Positions 36,310 through 45,931 are shown, counted from the first letter of the stretch. The stretch is DNA of 64,000 nt from CBDBND01 sp965262665 (GCA_965262665.1 CBDHFR010000004.1:620001-684000), one strand, 5' to 3'. The notes: a model not told the origin generated them from the sequence alone. Numbers and translations: made by a program.

Positions 36310-37164
36310 TTGGCTACGACACCCTTCACCTTCATTGATACAAATACCATGCCCTGGGAGGACAGCCCGGGCATCCCTGGTTACAAACGCCGGCTTCTAG
36401 CTTTTGACGACGCGACAAGAGCCGAGATCAGAATGGGCTATGTGCCGCCCGGCGCCGTGCCCGACGTGGTCCAACTACCCCACCGCCATTACCACAACTC
36501 CGTAACGGAACGGGCCTATCACCTGTTCGGCGACTTTCCTCATTGGGAGTTTTCCGGAGTCAGGGACGATGAAGGTGAACTGGTAATGTTCCGCCGCCAT
36601 CTGTTCATGGACCGGCAGCCCAAGAGCATTCATGGGCTCATGGCCGAACCCCTTTCCGAAACGGGGTCGGTGATCCTGTACTGGAACACGGGTCCGGGCA
36701 CTGGTGTGGCCGAGCCGGAAGCGGCAAAGGAAACGGTTGCGATTCCTTTCGACGGCAGCGCCGATGATGACCGCACTAATTTTGCCTATGCCCGTATCTT
36801 CGATAGTGGTGACGTCGCTTGGCAAAAGCATCCCATGGTGGCGGGTTGGAAGGTTAAACCCTTGGCCGAGGGCGTTGAGCACTCCGGGGCGGTCTGTCTT
36901 GTACACATTCCCGCCGATTGGACAGCGCTTGGCGAACCTTCAAAGGTTCTAGGGGGTCAGCCGTCGCCCTGGCTTTTTATCATATCTGGGGATATCCGCG
37001 TTGACGTTGGGGAGAACGGAGCGCGGCACGACCTGGCGCTGCGGGAAGGAGGTTTTCTCCTGTGGCGTACTGGGGAGGCGCTCAGCGTACCGCACAAATC
37101 TGCCACTGATGGCGGATGCGTGGTGCTGTGTATCGGCCACGATTTGTCCAAGACCGTGGGCTAG
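36310..37164 (+). CDS. ChrR-like cupin-domain protein
   Basis: About 284 aa. Cupin metal-site pattern in LPHRHYHNSVTERAYHLFGD and a second cupin half near the C-terminus (LFIISGDIRVDVGENG, LREGGFLLWRTGEALSVPH). This two-cupin arrangement resembles ChrR/DUF4437-like proteins and small-molecule dioxygenases. The likely start is TTG at 36310 (LATTPFTFIDTN), with GGAG nine bases upstream; the ATG at 36346 is an alternative. The gene is convergent with a hydrolase, with seven bases between stops. Substrate unknown. It is one of the few intact cargo genes in the IS-rich section. Confidence 0.7.
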   Translation: MATTPFTFIDTNTMPWEDSPGIPGYKRRLLAFDDATRAEIRMGYVPPGAVPDVVQLPHRHYHNSVTERAYHLFGDFPHWEFSGVRDDEGELVMFRRHLFMDRQPKSIHGLMAEPLSETGSVILYWNTGPGTGVAEPEAAKETVAIPFDGSADDDRTNFAYARIFDSGDVAWQKHPMVAGWKVKPLAEGVEHSGAVCLVHIPADWTALGEPSKVLGGQPSPWLFIISGDIRVDVGENGARHDLALREGGFLLWRTGEALSVPHKSATDGGCVVLCIGHDLSKTVG

Positions 37165-37171
37165 ACTACCC

Positions 37172-38227
37172 TTACACCTGAGAACGGTATCCTGCGTATC
37201 CTCCTGATTCGCCTTGATTGTTAGTCGCGGTAACGGTTCGACTCTGTTCGGCAGCCAAGCCATCGATGCCGTTTGAATCTGAGAGATCAAAATCCGTCGC
37301 TGAATAACACCACACTCTGTTGGTAGACTGGCATTTGTATTGCATATGCCATTGGGTCAGATCGGTTGAAATTTCGTCCGGGCCCGTTTCGAAAACGCTT
37401 TCAGTGATCTCCGATATCTTGATGAGATCGGCCTCCGGTAACAGCTCCCGGTGCGCATTCAATGTCTGCCGCGTCAGCATTTCATGAGGCTGAAGTACGA
37501 GAACCGGCTGTGTGATCTTTGGAAAACGGTCCTCCGGTCTGTATGTCCAAACCGCGTCATAGGCATACCAGGACTTATCGAGGGAATGGATGTCTTCGAG
37601 GAAGATCTTGGACGCCCGTTCAAGGGAAACACCCTCTGCCCGGTTGATTACCATGAGGTACCACCGGTTCACGACAAAACTGCCGTCTTCCGGCAGAGGC
37701 TTGCCTCTTGGCAGACCGGCCAGACGTTCGTCCCGATACTCTTGCGGATAGTAAGCGATGCCAGACAGCACCACACGGCGTACCAAATCCGGCCGTTGCA
37801 CCGCGAGTTCAGAAGCGATGAACACGCCGGTGTGGAAGCCGAACACGTCTACTTTGCCTTTGCCGCCATCGCCGTAGCCGAGAGCCTCCAAGGCGTCAGC
37901 CATGGCGTCAGACAAACCGACCATGTCCTGCGGTTCATCCGGCCTTTCTGACTCACCGTAGCCAGGCGTGTCGAACGCAATGGCCAGACGGTCACGGCCA
38001 ACACGCTCTGTGAGCGGGCGGTATTCTTCCGCAGACTTTGGGTTTTGATGGAAAAGAACTACCGGCGCCTTGTCGCCCTCACCGGTGGAGGGCCAGGCCG
38101 AGTGGTAGTGGATCTGCCCGTAGCGGGCGTCCACGTATCCCTTTTTGTAAATGATGTCCTGTGCCATGGCTGAACTGCTTACACCGACAGACATGACCAG
38201 GGCAATGAATGTCCCTAAAACTCGCAT
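37172..38227 (-). CDS. Exported alpha/beta-hydrolase, C-terminus possibly replaced
   Basis: Starts MRVLGTFIALVMSVGVSSSA (signal peptide, cleavage after AMA). The core is an alpha/beta-hydrolase of the haloalkane-dehalogenase/epoxide-hydrolase-like group: VVLFHQNPKSAEEYRPL, IAFDTPGYGESERP and VDVFGFHTGVFIASELA, where the nucleophile-elbow position reads G-F-H-T-G, His instead of Ser/Asp. From about residue 305 (TQWHMQYKCQSTNRVW) the sequence no longer looks family-like, and the tail is Asn/Gly/Ser-rich, so the 3' end may be rearranged. Substrate unknown. Confidence 0.65.
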   Translation of the reverse strand: MRVLGTFIALVMSVGVSSSAMAQDIIYKKGYVDARYGQIHYHSAWPSTGEGDKAPVVLFHQNPKSAEEYRPLTERVGRDRLAIAFDTPGYGESERPDEPQDMVGLSDAMADALEALGYGDGGKGKVDVFGFHTGVFIASELAVQRPDLVRRVVLSGIAYYPQEYRDERLAGLPRGKPLPEDGSFVVNRWYLMVINRAEGVSLERASKIFLEDIHSLDKSWYAYDAVWTYRPEDRFPKITQPVLVLQPHEMLTRQTLNAHRELLPEADLIKISEITESVFETGPDEISTDLTQWHMQYKCQSTNRVWCYSATDFDLSDSNGIDGLAAEQSRTVTATNNQGESGGYAGYRSQV

Positions 38228-38268
38228 TGTCACCGGTTCCCTGATTTTGTTTTTAGAGCGCCGCGACA

Positions 38269-38400
38269 TTGTCAGAGTAATTGGTTCAGGCCAACTCCTT
38301 TAGCCCTTTGTTTCCTGGGCTTAGACACTAAAGCATTGATTCGCTTGGCAATGCCCAAGCAAGGTGCGGCTCGGAACGGCGAAAACTCACCTCACTAGAC
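38269..38400 (+). repeat. Diverged dispersed repeat, copy 1
   Basis: Related to 55911-56030: both have CCAA(C/T)TCCTTTAGC, a Gly-rich spacer and the exact 16-mer GCGGCTCGGAACGGCG (38366-38381 here). The first part, GTCAGAGTAATTGGTTCAGG, recurs at 38952 as GTCAGAGTAACTGGTTAGGG. No coding potential seen. Confidence 0.5.
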
Positions 38401-38440
38401 TAACAAATCAATTTATTCTGGCAATGCTTGACAGCCTGTG

Positions 38441-38505
38441 CCTTTCGAAACCCTCGTCCACACCTGGACGGTTGCATCATGAAGGTCGGCGGATAAGATT
38501 TTCGG
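38441..38505 (-). repeat. Palindromic repeat, reverse orientation
   Basis: CCTTTCGAAACCCTCGTCC, then GGTTGCATCATGAAGGTCGG and GGATAAGATTTTCGG: the dispersed palindrome in the opposite orientation, ending about 28 bases before the VOC gene. Confidence 0.6.
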
Positions 38506-38533
38506 TACGAAGACGTACTTCAGGGAAGATTGC

Positions 38534-38926
38534 ATGACCATCAGTCTGAACCACACAATTGTCTATGCTCGGGATCAAGAGACTTCCGCGAAATTTTTGA
38601 CCGGCATTCTGGGCCTGTCACCTCATACGCACTTCGGACACTTCGCCGTCGTCCAAGTAGGCGAAACGTCTTTGGATTTCATGGAGACCGACTCAGAGAT
38701 TGCTTCACAGCACTATGCCTTTTTGGTGAGTGAATCCGAATTTGATCGGATATTCCAGCGCATCAAGGACCGACATTTGATCTACTGGGCTGACCCAGCA
38801 CGCCAAGAGCCGCGACAGATCAACACCCGGAACGGCGGGCGAGGATTTTATTTTGAGGATCCTAATGGACACTTTCTGGAAATCTTGACCCGTCCATACG
38901 GCAGTGGCGTTGCCAGTAATACCTAA
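38534..38926 (+). CDS. VOC-family (glyoxalase-like) protein
   Basis: 130 aa, one full vicinal-oxygen-chelate domain of two beta-alpha-beta-beta-beta units. It opens LNHTIVYARDQETSAKFLTG (first metal His at ~7), has SQHYAFLVSESEFDRIF in the second unit, and ends GRGFYFEDPNGHFLEILTRP, where the Glu is the usual last metal ligand. Members include glyoxalase I, ring-cleavage dioxygenases and resistance proteins; nothing here fixes the reaction. It is intact and lies between a palindromic repeat and an IS1111-type element. Confidence 0.88.
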   Translation: MTISLNHTIVYARDQETSAKFLTGILGLSPHTHFGHFAVVQVGETSLDFMETDSEIASQHYAFLVSESEFDRIFQRIKDRHLIYWADPARQEPRQINTRNGGRGFYFEDPNGHFLEILTRPYGSGVASNT

Positions 38927-38987
38927 TAAATTAGGAATCATTATCGGCATCGTCAGAGTAACTGGTTAGGGCCAACCCTCTTGGGCT

Positions 38988-39024
38988 GTCCTTCCCGAAA
39001 ACCTCATCCGCCGCTTATATGGAC
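38988..39024 (+). repeat. Palindromic repeat, left half, interrupted by IS1111 element
   Basis: GTCCTTCCCGAAAACCTCAT then CCGCCGCTTATATGGAC, the left half of the dispersed palindrome; the IS1111-type element starts at 39029 and takes the place of the right half. It suggests the IS inserted into the repeat. Confidence 0.6.
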
Positions 39025-39028
39025 GTAT

Positions 39029-40404
39029 GTGGACGCCCCCTTCTGATGCAAGGGGTTTTCGGTCAGATACGTTTGGCAAGTGGTCAGGTGCTGTCGTATG
39101 TCCGGCCTCAATCAGGCAGCAATCGCGCGCCGCGGGCCAGTATGGAAATGCGCGGACCGGATCCAAAATCGCCTCCGAGAGCTTGTACGCTCGGTCCATA
39201 TAACTGGTTTTTCCGATCCCGTCTCATTGACCGTTTGCCCTTACCTGTCCTCCGTCCTGCTCACATCCCCGACGGCTTCCCGATAGACTGCGGCCGCTCA
39301 GGCAGCAGCCGTACCGGGATGCCGGTAGGTCTCCTTCTTCGTCATCAATGCCCAAACGATGCGCGCCATCTTGTTGGCCAGCGCCGCGGCCACCAGCTTG
39401 CGCGGCTTGCGCGCAAGCATCCGTGCCAGCCACGAGCCTTCCGGCATCCCACGCCGGATGGCCCACCGGATTTCCGCCATGGCACCCGTGATCAGGAGCC
39501 GTCTGAGATCGCGCTGGCCCATCTTCGATATCTTGCCCAGCCTTGGCTTTCCGCCAGTCGTGTGCTGTCGCGGCACGAGGCCGACCCAAGCGGCGAAGTC
39601 GCGTCCGCACCGGAAGCTCTGCATCGGAGGCGCGAAAGCCTGCAGCGCCATCGCGGTGATCGGCCCGACCCCCGGTATGGTCATGAGGCGCGACGCCTCT
39701 TCGTCCTGGCGCGTGCAGGCGCGGAGATCCTTATCCAATCCGCCGATCTTCCCATCAAGGTCCGCGATTTGACCGAGAAGAAGGCCACCCAGCTCGCGAA
39801 CCGGCCCGGGTAGTCCCGAACCCGGATCCTCAAGTTCCGATGCCAGCCGACTGACGTGAGCCGGCCCCTGCGGAGCGACGACGCCGAGCTCTGCCAAGTG
39901 GCCCCGCAGCGCGTTGATCATTTGCGTTCGCTGACGCACAAGAAGATCACGCGTACGGAACAGCATCCCGCGGGCTTGCTGCTCTTCAGTCTTCACGGCC
40001 ACGACGCTCATAGTCGGGCGCTGTGCCGCCTCACAGGTCGCCTCCGCGTCCGCCGCATCGTTTTTCTGTCGCTTTACGAACGGCTTCACGTAGATCGGCG
40101 GGACCAACCTCACCTCGTGACCGAGCTTCTCGGCCTCCCGGCCCCAATAGTGAGCGCTCGCGCAGGCCTCCATGGCCACCACACAACGCGGCTGCGAGGC
40201 GAGGAAGTCGAGTAACTTGCCCCGAGCTCAGCTTCTTGCGGAACGCAACCGACCCGTCTGCCTGCGCACCATGCAGCTGAAAGCTGTGCTTCGCCAAATC
40301 GATTCCGATGATGCTAACGTTCTCCATTCCATTCTCCTCCTTCAGGTTGTTCAAACGCACCACCACCTTGGCACGATTCGATACCGACAGGAGGGGGCGT
40401 CCAC
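39029..40404 (-). mobile_element. IS110/IS1111-type element, copy A
   Basis: 12-base inverted repeats GTGGACGCCCCC (39029-39040) and GGGGGCGTCCAC (40393-40404) bound 1376 bp with one minus-strand transposase. Near-identical ends bound copy C at 45932-47280, so the two are related members. Confidence 0.7.
39298..40327 (-). pseudogene. IS110-family transposase with frameshift
   Basis: Starts MENVSIIGIDLAKHSFQLHG (DEDD motif first Asp). The frame changes once at the CCCC run 40220-40223, where one C must be removed to continue LLDFLASQPRCVVAMEACAS. Downstream it is complete: NDAADAEATCEAAQRP, LRGHLAELGVV, TIPGVGPITAMALQ, WVGLVPRQHTTGGK. The two-domain structure (N-terminal DEDD, C-terminal transposase_20 with the GVG motif) is intact apart from the shift, which may be a sequence error. 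Confidence 0.85.
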
Positions 40405-40670
40405 CCCATCGCCCCCCGATGGCAAGGACAGATTTGGTGTTTCGGAGCAGTCAGGTTGCAGTTTTATATCCGGCCTTATGCAGGGCTTGTTCCTGCTGGC
40501 CCTGATGGAATCTGCCGACCCGCGCCTCATTTCTTCGGTGGGCTCGTGGCCCGACGGCGGATGCAGGCTTGGCGGGTCGCGGTCTGACCTATTTGCCATC
40601 ACACCTTGTCGTACCTTGCGCAACCTTTCAGCGTGCCATCTCCTTTGCGGTTTCCAGTCACCAGCCGCGC

Positions 40671-41714
40671 TTATGCGGGCTGGCTAACGAAGTTCGATTG
40701 GTACACCCGGTCAGGAGCCAGCAAGGCCCAGATCGTGCGTGCGATCTTGTTCGCAAGCGCGGCGGTGGCTACGTTCTTCGGCCTCCGCTCGGCCAAGCGC
40801 AATACCCATTCGGACGGCGCTTTGCTGTTTGTGAGCACCGAGCGGGCGCCGTGGATCAATCGGGCGCCGTGGATCAATAAGGTACGCAGGTAAGTATCAC
40901 CGCGCTTGGAGATGCCGAGCATGCGCACCCGCCCGCCGGTACCGCTGTGCCGGGGCACAAGGCCCAACCAGGCGGCAAACTCCCGTCCGGATTTGAACGC
41001 GCCGGGATCGCCCATTGCGGCGACCGCCACGGGCGCGCTCAGCACCCCGACGCCGGGGATCTCGGCGATCCGCCGGCTGGCGGCATTGTCCCGGTGCCAC
41101 AGCTTGAGCCGCCGCTCAATGTCGCCAATCTCCTCGTCGAGCCGGATTACACGGGCCCACTGCTCGCGCAGAGTCTCGATGACCATCCACGGCAGCCGCT
41201 CCGACACTTTCTCAAAGGCCGAAACGATACCTCTGCGCAGACCGGCCCGGCCTTGCGGCATCACCTCGCCGTACTCAGTCAGCAGCCCACGCAGGCCGTT
41301 GATCTGAGCAGTGCGGAACTTGACCAGTTGCTGGCGCATGCGGTGCAGCGCCAGAACCGCTTGTTGCCCCTCGCTCTTGATCGCAACCGTCTTGATGCCG
41401 GGCTGCTGTACCGCCGTCCAGACCGCACGCGCATCATGCGCATCGCTCTTGTTGCCGCCCACGAACGGGCGAACCATCTTCGCCGGTAGAACGCGGACCT
41501 CGTGGCCCAGCTCGCGAAGCCGACGCGCCTAGTGCTGCGAGCCGCCGTACGCCTCCATGCCGATCAGGCACGGCGCACGATTGGCGAAGTGCTCCAGGAA
41601 CCTCACCCGCGTCAGCCGCAAGTCCACGATCTCGCCCGTCTCCATATCGGACCAATGCAATTGAAACACTCTCTTCGCCGTATCCACGCCAACGACTGTT
41701 CTGTTAATCTTCAT
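40671..41714 (-). pseudogene. IS110-family transposase with internal stop, copy B
   Basis: Starts MKINRTVVGVDTAKRVFQLH, then LIGMEAYGGSQH followed by an in-frame TAG at 41532-41530, then ARRLRELGHEVRVLPAKMVR and on to a complete C-terminus (IPGVGVLSAPVAVAAMGDPG, WLGLVPRHSGTGGRVRMLG). It also carries a small in-frame tandem duplication giving RLIHGARLIHGARS (about 40845-40880). The two changes suggest inactivation. It is a different subgroup from copies A and C. Confidence 0.85.
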
Positions 41715-42129
41715 GTCGGCCCCTCCGGTTTGCCCGTGAAGAGCTTGCTCTTCACCACCTGGGTACTTTAGATGCCGTCGGCTCGCGAGGGTCCACCACA
41801 TCCCTCCGCCGGCCAACGTCAGTGGGTGGGAGGCGTCCATTCCATTTAGTCGTGTTGAAGTTGAGTAAGGTGTTTGCGCGCTAAGATCGTGCCGGCGCGT
41901 TATTGCTCATGAATACCTGTCTCATTTTCATTCCTTACTCTAACGACGATGAAGCAGAAATCCTCCGTTGTGCAATTACCTCAATTTGTTCCACATGTGC
42001 TGAGGGCAATATTGCCTGGACAGCGGCCCGCTTACATCCGCCGCACGGCCCAGACCAGCGTCGAACACGGTTGCGGGCGATGCCTTCGTCCCGGCCGTTC
42101 CAGATATTTCGGTCAACCAGGGAGCGACA

Positions 42130-42650
42130 TTGATGACAGACGGTAAGGATTACATAAGCACCCGCGAGGTAGCGGCCTTTCTGGGGCTAAGCCCACGCAC
42201 CATGGACCGCTACCGGGTCACCTCCCGCAGCCGTTCCGGCTCCGCCTCGATGACGTCGAAGACCTTCTCGCCGAATGCCCGCACCAGCTTGCAGGCATTG
42301 ACCGGGCCGATACCCCGGATCATGCCTGAGCCCAGATACTTCTCGGTGCCGGCCAAGGCTGTTCGGCCCTTCGTTGGCGGCAATAAGAACGATGCGCAGG
42401 ACGCGCGGGCGATCTGGACCGCGGTTCAGCAACCCGGCATCAAGACCGTTGCGATCAAGACCGAGGAACAGCAGGCGGTCCTGGCAATGCACCGCATGCG
42501 CCAGCAGCTGGTGAAGTTCCGCACTGCCCAGATCAACGGCCTGCGCGGCCTTCTGAGCGAATACGGCGAGGTCATGCCGCAAGGCCGGGCCGGCTAAGCC
42601 GTGCGATCGCCCCGGCCCTGGAGCGGGTCTCGGAGCGCCTTCCGGTGATG
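42130..42650 (+). pseudogene. Mosaic of helix-turn-helix, RecD2-like and IS110 fragments
   Basis: Three pieces abut. (1) 42133-42216 plus strand reads MTDGKDYISTREVAAFLGLS, an excisionase/MerR-type helix-turn-helix start. (2) About 42215-42355 minus strand reads EKYLGSGMIRGIGPVNACKL and VRAFGEKVFDVIEAEPERL, the helix-hairpin-helix region of a RecD2-type helicase. (3) 42356-42650 plus strand is an IS110 transposase part (VRPFVGGNKNDAQDARAIWT to ERVSERLPVM, with one frame change), cut by the IS3 left end at 42651. None is functional. The interval 41770-42129 holds no gene that I recognise. Confidence 0.7.
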
Positions 42651-42714
42651 TGGACTGGTACCGGTAAAATGGAGAGTGCCTTCTGTTAAAGTTTAAACTC
42701 AACAGGAGGCCCAT

Positions 42715-42990
42715 ATGGGTATCGGAAGAACTGAGGAATTTCGTTCTGAAGCCGTTCGGATTGCATTGACGAGCGGGCTATCACACAAGCAAGTTGCCGC
42801 CGATCTTGGCATTGGCCTGTCTACATTAGGCAAGTGGATTACCAGTCATAAGCACACTGAGCTGCTGTCCGGCCCTCATAATGATAAAGACAAGGAATTG
42901 GCTCGCCTTTGCAAGGAGAACAGGACATTGCGTGAGGAGCGGGACATTTTAAAAAAAGCGACGGCCTTCTTCGCCAGCCAAAGCCGATGA
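42715..42990 (+). CDS. IS3-family OrfA
   Basis: 91 aa: helix-turn-helix (HKQVAADLGIGLSTLGKWI) then a leucine-zipper-like helix (LARLCKENRTLREERDILKK). At 42951-42957 seven A followed by G (TTA-AAA-AAA-G in the 0 frame) is a slippery heptamer. The -1 frame is open from there through the start of orfB, so an OrfAB fusion transposase can be produced, as in IS150-type elements. Confidence 0.92.
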   Translation: MGIGRTEEFRSEAVRIALTSGLSHKQVAADLGIGLSTLGKWITSHKHTELLSGPHNDKDKELARLCKENRTLREERDILKKATAFFASQSR

Positions 42991-43844
42991 GGTTTCATTT
43001 CATCGCAAAGGAGAAGGCCAATTTTTCAATCTGCAGGATGTGCAAAGTCCTGAGGGTCAGTGAAAGCGGCTACTACGCTTGGGTGTCTCGCCCTGCCAGT
43101 CAGCGCCAACGCGACGACAGGGTCTATTTGGCCCATATTCGTGCCGAACATGCCCGTAATTATCGGGCCTATGGTCGCCAGCGAATGACTGATGAACTCA
43201 GGGATCAAGGCATCGTCATTGGTGAACGCCGGGTCGGGCGGTTGATGCGGGAGAACGATATTCGCATCGTCAGAACTCATAAATTCAAACGCACGACAAA
43301 CAGTAATCACAACCACAACATAGCTCCCAACCTTCTGGATGGAGATTTTCAGGCCACGGGACCAAACCAGAAATGGGCCGGTGATATCAGCTATCTCTGG
43401 ACGGCAGCGGGCTGGCTGTATCTTGCGGTGATCATCGATTTGTATTCACGCCGTGTCATTGGCTGGGCCGTCAGCGACAGGCTCAAACGGGATTTGCCGA
43501 TCAAGGCTCTGAAAAGGGCCATTGCATTGCGACAACCGCCACCAGGGGTCATTCATCATTCTGATCGTGGCTCGCAGTATTGCTCCAACGATTACCGGAA
43601 ACTTCTCAAAGACCACGGCTTTCTCTCTTCGATGTCTGGCAAAGGGAATTGCTATGGCAATGCGACTGTAGAAACGTTCTTCAAATCATTGAAAGCAGAA
43701 TTAATATGGAGGGAACACTATGAAACCAGGGAACAGGCACAAAACGCCCTGTTCCATTATATCAATGGATTTTATAATCCGCGTCGTCGCCATTCATATC
43801 TGGGCAGCATCAGTCCGGTGAAGTGCGAAAGTATGGCGGCTTAG
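42987..43844 (+). CDS. IS3-family OrfB (DDE transposase)
   Basis: 285 aa, complete. It has the HTH_21 segment (RAYGRQRMTDELRDQGIVI) and the rve integrase core with all three acids: WAGDISYLWTAAGWLYLAVI (Asp), IHHSDRGSQYCSNDYRKLL (Asp), NCYGNATVETFFKSLKAEL (Glu), ending PRRRHSYLGSISPVKCE. It overlaps orfA by four bases (ATGA) and is also reachable by the -1 frameshift. The element looks active. Confidence 0.93.
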   Translation: MRFHFIAKEKANFSICRMCKVLRVSESGYYAWVSRPASQRQRDDRVYLAHIRAEHARNYRAYGRQRMTDELRDQGIVIGERRVGRLMRENDIRIVRTHKFKRTTNSNHNHNIAPNLLDGDFQATGPNQKWAGDISYLWTAAGWLYLAVIIDLYSRRVIGWAVSDRLKRDLPIKALKRAIALRQPPPGVIHHSDRGSQYCSNDYRKLLKDHGFLSSMSGKGNCYGNATVETFFKSLKAELIWREHYETREQAQNALFHYINGFYNPRRRHSYLGSISPVKCESMAA

Positions 43845-43880
43845 GTGAGAAGGTAACTCTCCACTTTTGCGGTGCAGGTC

Positions 43881-44270
43881 CATCCTGCAGATTGAAAAAT
43901 TGGCCTTCTCCTTTGCGATGAAATGAAACCTCATCGGCTTTGGCTGGCGAAGAAGGCCGTCGCTTTTTTTAAAATGTCCCGCTCCTCACGCAATGTCCTG
44001 TTCTCCTTGCAAAGGCGAGCCAATTCCTTGTCTTTATCATTATGAGGGCCGGACAGCAGCTCAGTGTGCTTATGACTGGTAATCCACTTGCCTAATGTAG
44101 ACAGGCCAATGCCAAGATCGGCGGCAACTTGCTTGTGTGATAGCCCGCTCGTCAATGCAATCCGAACGGCTTCAGAACGAAATTCCTCAGTTCTTCCGAT
44201 ACCCATATGGGCCTCCTGTTGAGTTTAAACTTTAACAGAAGGCACTCTCCATTTTACCGGTACCAGTCCA
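43881..44270 (-). mobile_element. Inverted 390-bp copy of the IS3 left end
   Basis: Exact reverse complement of 42651-43040: left terminus (at 44270), complete orfA (44206-43931) and the first ~18 codons of orfB. It abuts the right end of the complete IS3 with two shared bases (CA). The two arms make a perfect 390-bp inverted repeat with 840 bp between. The outer end truncates the MDR oxidoreductase gene. Confidence 0.92.
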
Positions 44271-45248
44271 AAGTTCGGAGAAGATTTCCGGGATTGCACT
44301 GTAGTGGTGGAGCAACCTCTGCATCCACCTGGGCTCAATGAGGTTTTGATCCGCAACGTATATGCAGGCGTCAACGGCGTGCTCGAGTTCAACCTTATAC
44401 GTAATTTGGCCAATTATTTGCCTATATCTCCACCGGCAGGCCTTGGCAGCGAAGCCATCGGATGGGTTGAAGAGATCGGGCAAGGCGTATCAGACATTCA
44501 AGTAGGGGACGTCCTGGCCACATCTAAAATGGGAACTGGCTACCAGGAATATCAGATCGCTAATGTTAATAGGGTTTACAAGGTACGGGAGCCCTCGCCT
44601 CAAATCCTAACGCTAGTCTCAACGGGCGCTTCGGCCTTGGTGGGACTTGAAACCGTGGGTGACCTTAAGGGCGGGGAAACCGTTGCTATATCGGCGGCTG
44701 CCGGAGGACTCGGACACATCGCCGTCCAAATTGCAAAGTTGGCAGGAAACCATGTAATCGGCATTTGCGGCTCCGATGAAAAATGTGCGGCCCTGAAACA
44801 AATCGGATGCGACCGTCCCATCAACTACAAGACGGAAAATTTGGGCTCTGTATTGGGCCGTGAATATGGCAACGGGATTGACTTAGCCTACGATTCTGTG
44901 GGTGGCCCCATTTACGATGCTTTGGTAAACAATCTCGCCGACATGGGCCGACTTGTCGTCTGCGGACGTACCTATGAGGCGGGCCGCGCCTTTGAGAACG
45001 TGGTGCAACCCCGTCCAACAGCAAAGCTCTATTTCAAGTCCGCGTCCATTCGGGGTTTCATGAGCAGACACTATCAAGACCGTTGGCCAGACGCGGTGTG
45101 CCGCATTCTGGACCTGTATGAACGAGGCAAGTTGACCGTGTTTGTGGACCCGATACCGTTCAAGGGCTTGGAATCCATTCCAGATGCGGTTGAACACTTG
45201 CTTAGCGGCAAGAATCTTGGAAAGGTCGTTGTGAGAATCGGCTCTTAA
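44271..45248 (+). pseudogene. MDR-family oxidoreductase, 5' end lost to IS3 fragment
   Basis: A quinone-oxidoreductase/prostaglandin-reductase-3-like member of the zinc-independent MDR family. The frame is open directly from the IS end (KFGEDFRDCTVVVEQPLHPP), so only about 10-15 N-terminal residues and the start codon are missing. Key parts are present: GSEAIGWVEEIGQGVSDIQV, the NADP motif AAAGGLGHIAVQIAKL and DLAYDSVGGPIYDALV. An in-frame GTG at 44304 could restart translation, giving a ~314-aa protein lacking the first strand. NADPH-dependent reduction of enones or quinones is the family reaction; substrate unknown. Confidence 0.8.
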
Positions 45249-45276
45249 GATGGTGTTCGGCGCCAAATATTGACCC

Positions 45277-45353
45277 GTCCTTCCCGAAAACTTCTTCCAA
45301 CGGTCTTAAATTGTGCAAGCCGCCCACGTGTGGATGAGGTTTTCGGAAGGGAC
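45277..45353 (+). repeat. Palindromic repeat, best full copy (77 bp)
   Basis: GTCCTTCCCGAAAAC at the left faces GTTTTCGGAAGGGAC at the right, a 15-base imperfect inverted repeat, with AAATTGTGCAAGCCGCCC in the centre. It lies 28 bases past the MDR stop. I take it as the reference copy of the family. From 45354 to 45544 I see no gene. Confidence 0.75.
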
Positions 45354-45544
45354 AGGACTCTTTCGTTCCGGTCAATCCACTAGGATCCTTAGAAAGCGCT
45401 TCGATCATTACGATTACGACAACGGCTGCTGGGTTTTGCAGTCGCCAGCTCCGGCCCCGGTCCCCTCCCAGGGGCCGGAGCACCCTTCCTAACTTCGGCA
45501 ACACCGGGCCGTCAAAGAGATGCGGAATTCTGCTAAGGTTTGGG

Positions 45545-45735
45545 GTGGCTGAATACACCTATGAAGATGTGGATGCCTTGCGCCCAAATGGCAAGAGCTG
45601 TTTGGCGAGGAGCTCCCATTCGGGTTTGAGATCACCTTGGCTCAGGTGCCGTTGCTCAGGCAGTGCATCGCTCAAAAGAGCCAGCAGCCTCTTGATGACT
45701 ACATTGAGGGCCTCCCCAAAAACCAGGATTATTAG
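45545..45735 (+). pseudogene. Small unidentified gene remnant with frameshift
   Basis: Reads VAEYTYEDVDALRP, then after one base is added at the CCC run near 45587 continues WQELFGEELPFGFEITLAQV and QPLDDYIEGLPKNQDY before a TAG at 45733. The protein-like composition suggests the end of a former gene; I do not recognise the family. Confidence 0.3.
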
Positions 45736-45931
45736 GTCTCGGCCACCGATGCGGGCAGTACCGGCCCAAAACAGGGCACTGTCAGACTAAAACCGCATGT
45801 TAGAGTTTTCCCGTTGTTGAGCCAGCTGCGTCGCCCGTGCTTGTCCGGTCTAAGCCAGACAAAACATGTTTTGTGCCCTGCAATCCCCAAAAGGGGACAG
45901 GGAGAGACGACCAAACTGATTTAATCTGATG

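Larger units (their letters stand above)
42651..43882 (+). mobile_element. Complete IS3-family element (IS150-like), 1232 bp
   Basis: Left end TGGACTGGTACCGGTAAAAT and right end complement TGGACCTGCACCGCAAAAGT form imperfect inverted repeats of about 35 bases that both include TGGAGAG. The element contains orfA and orfB. No target repeat is visible: the right side abuts an inverted partial copy of the same element. This is the reference copy for the left-end fragments at 19274, 44270 and 59260. Confidence 0.9.
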
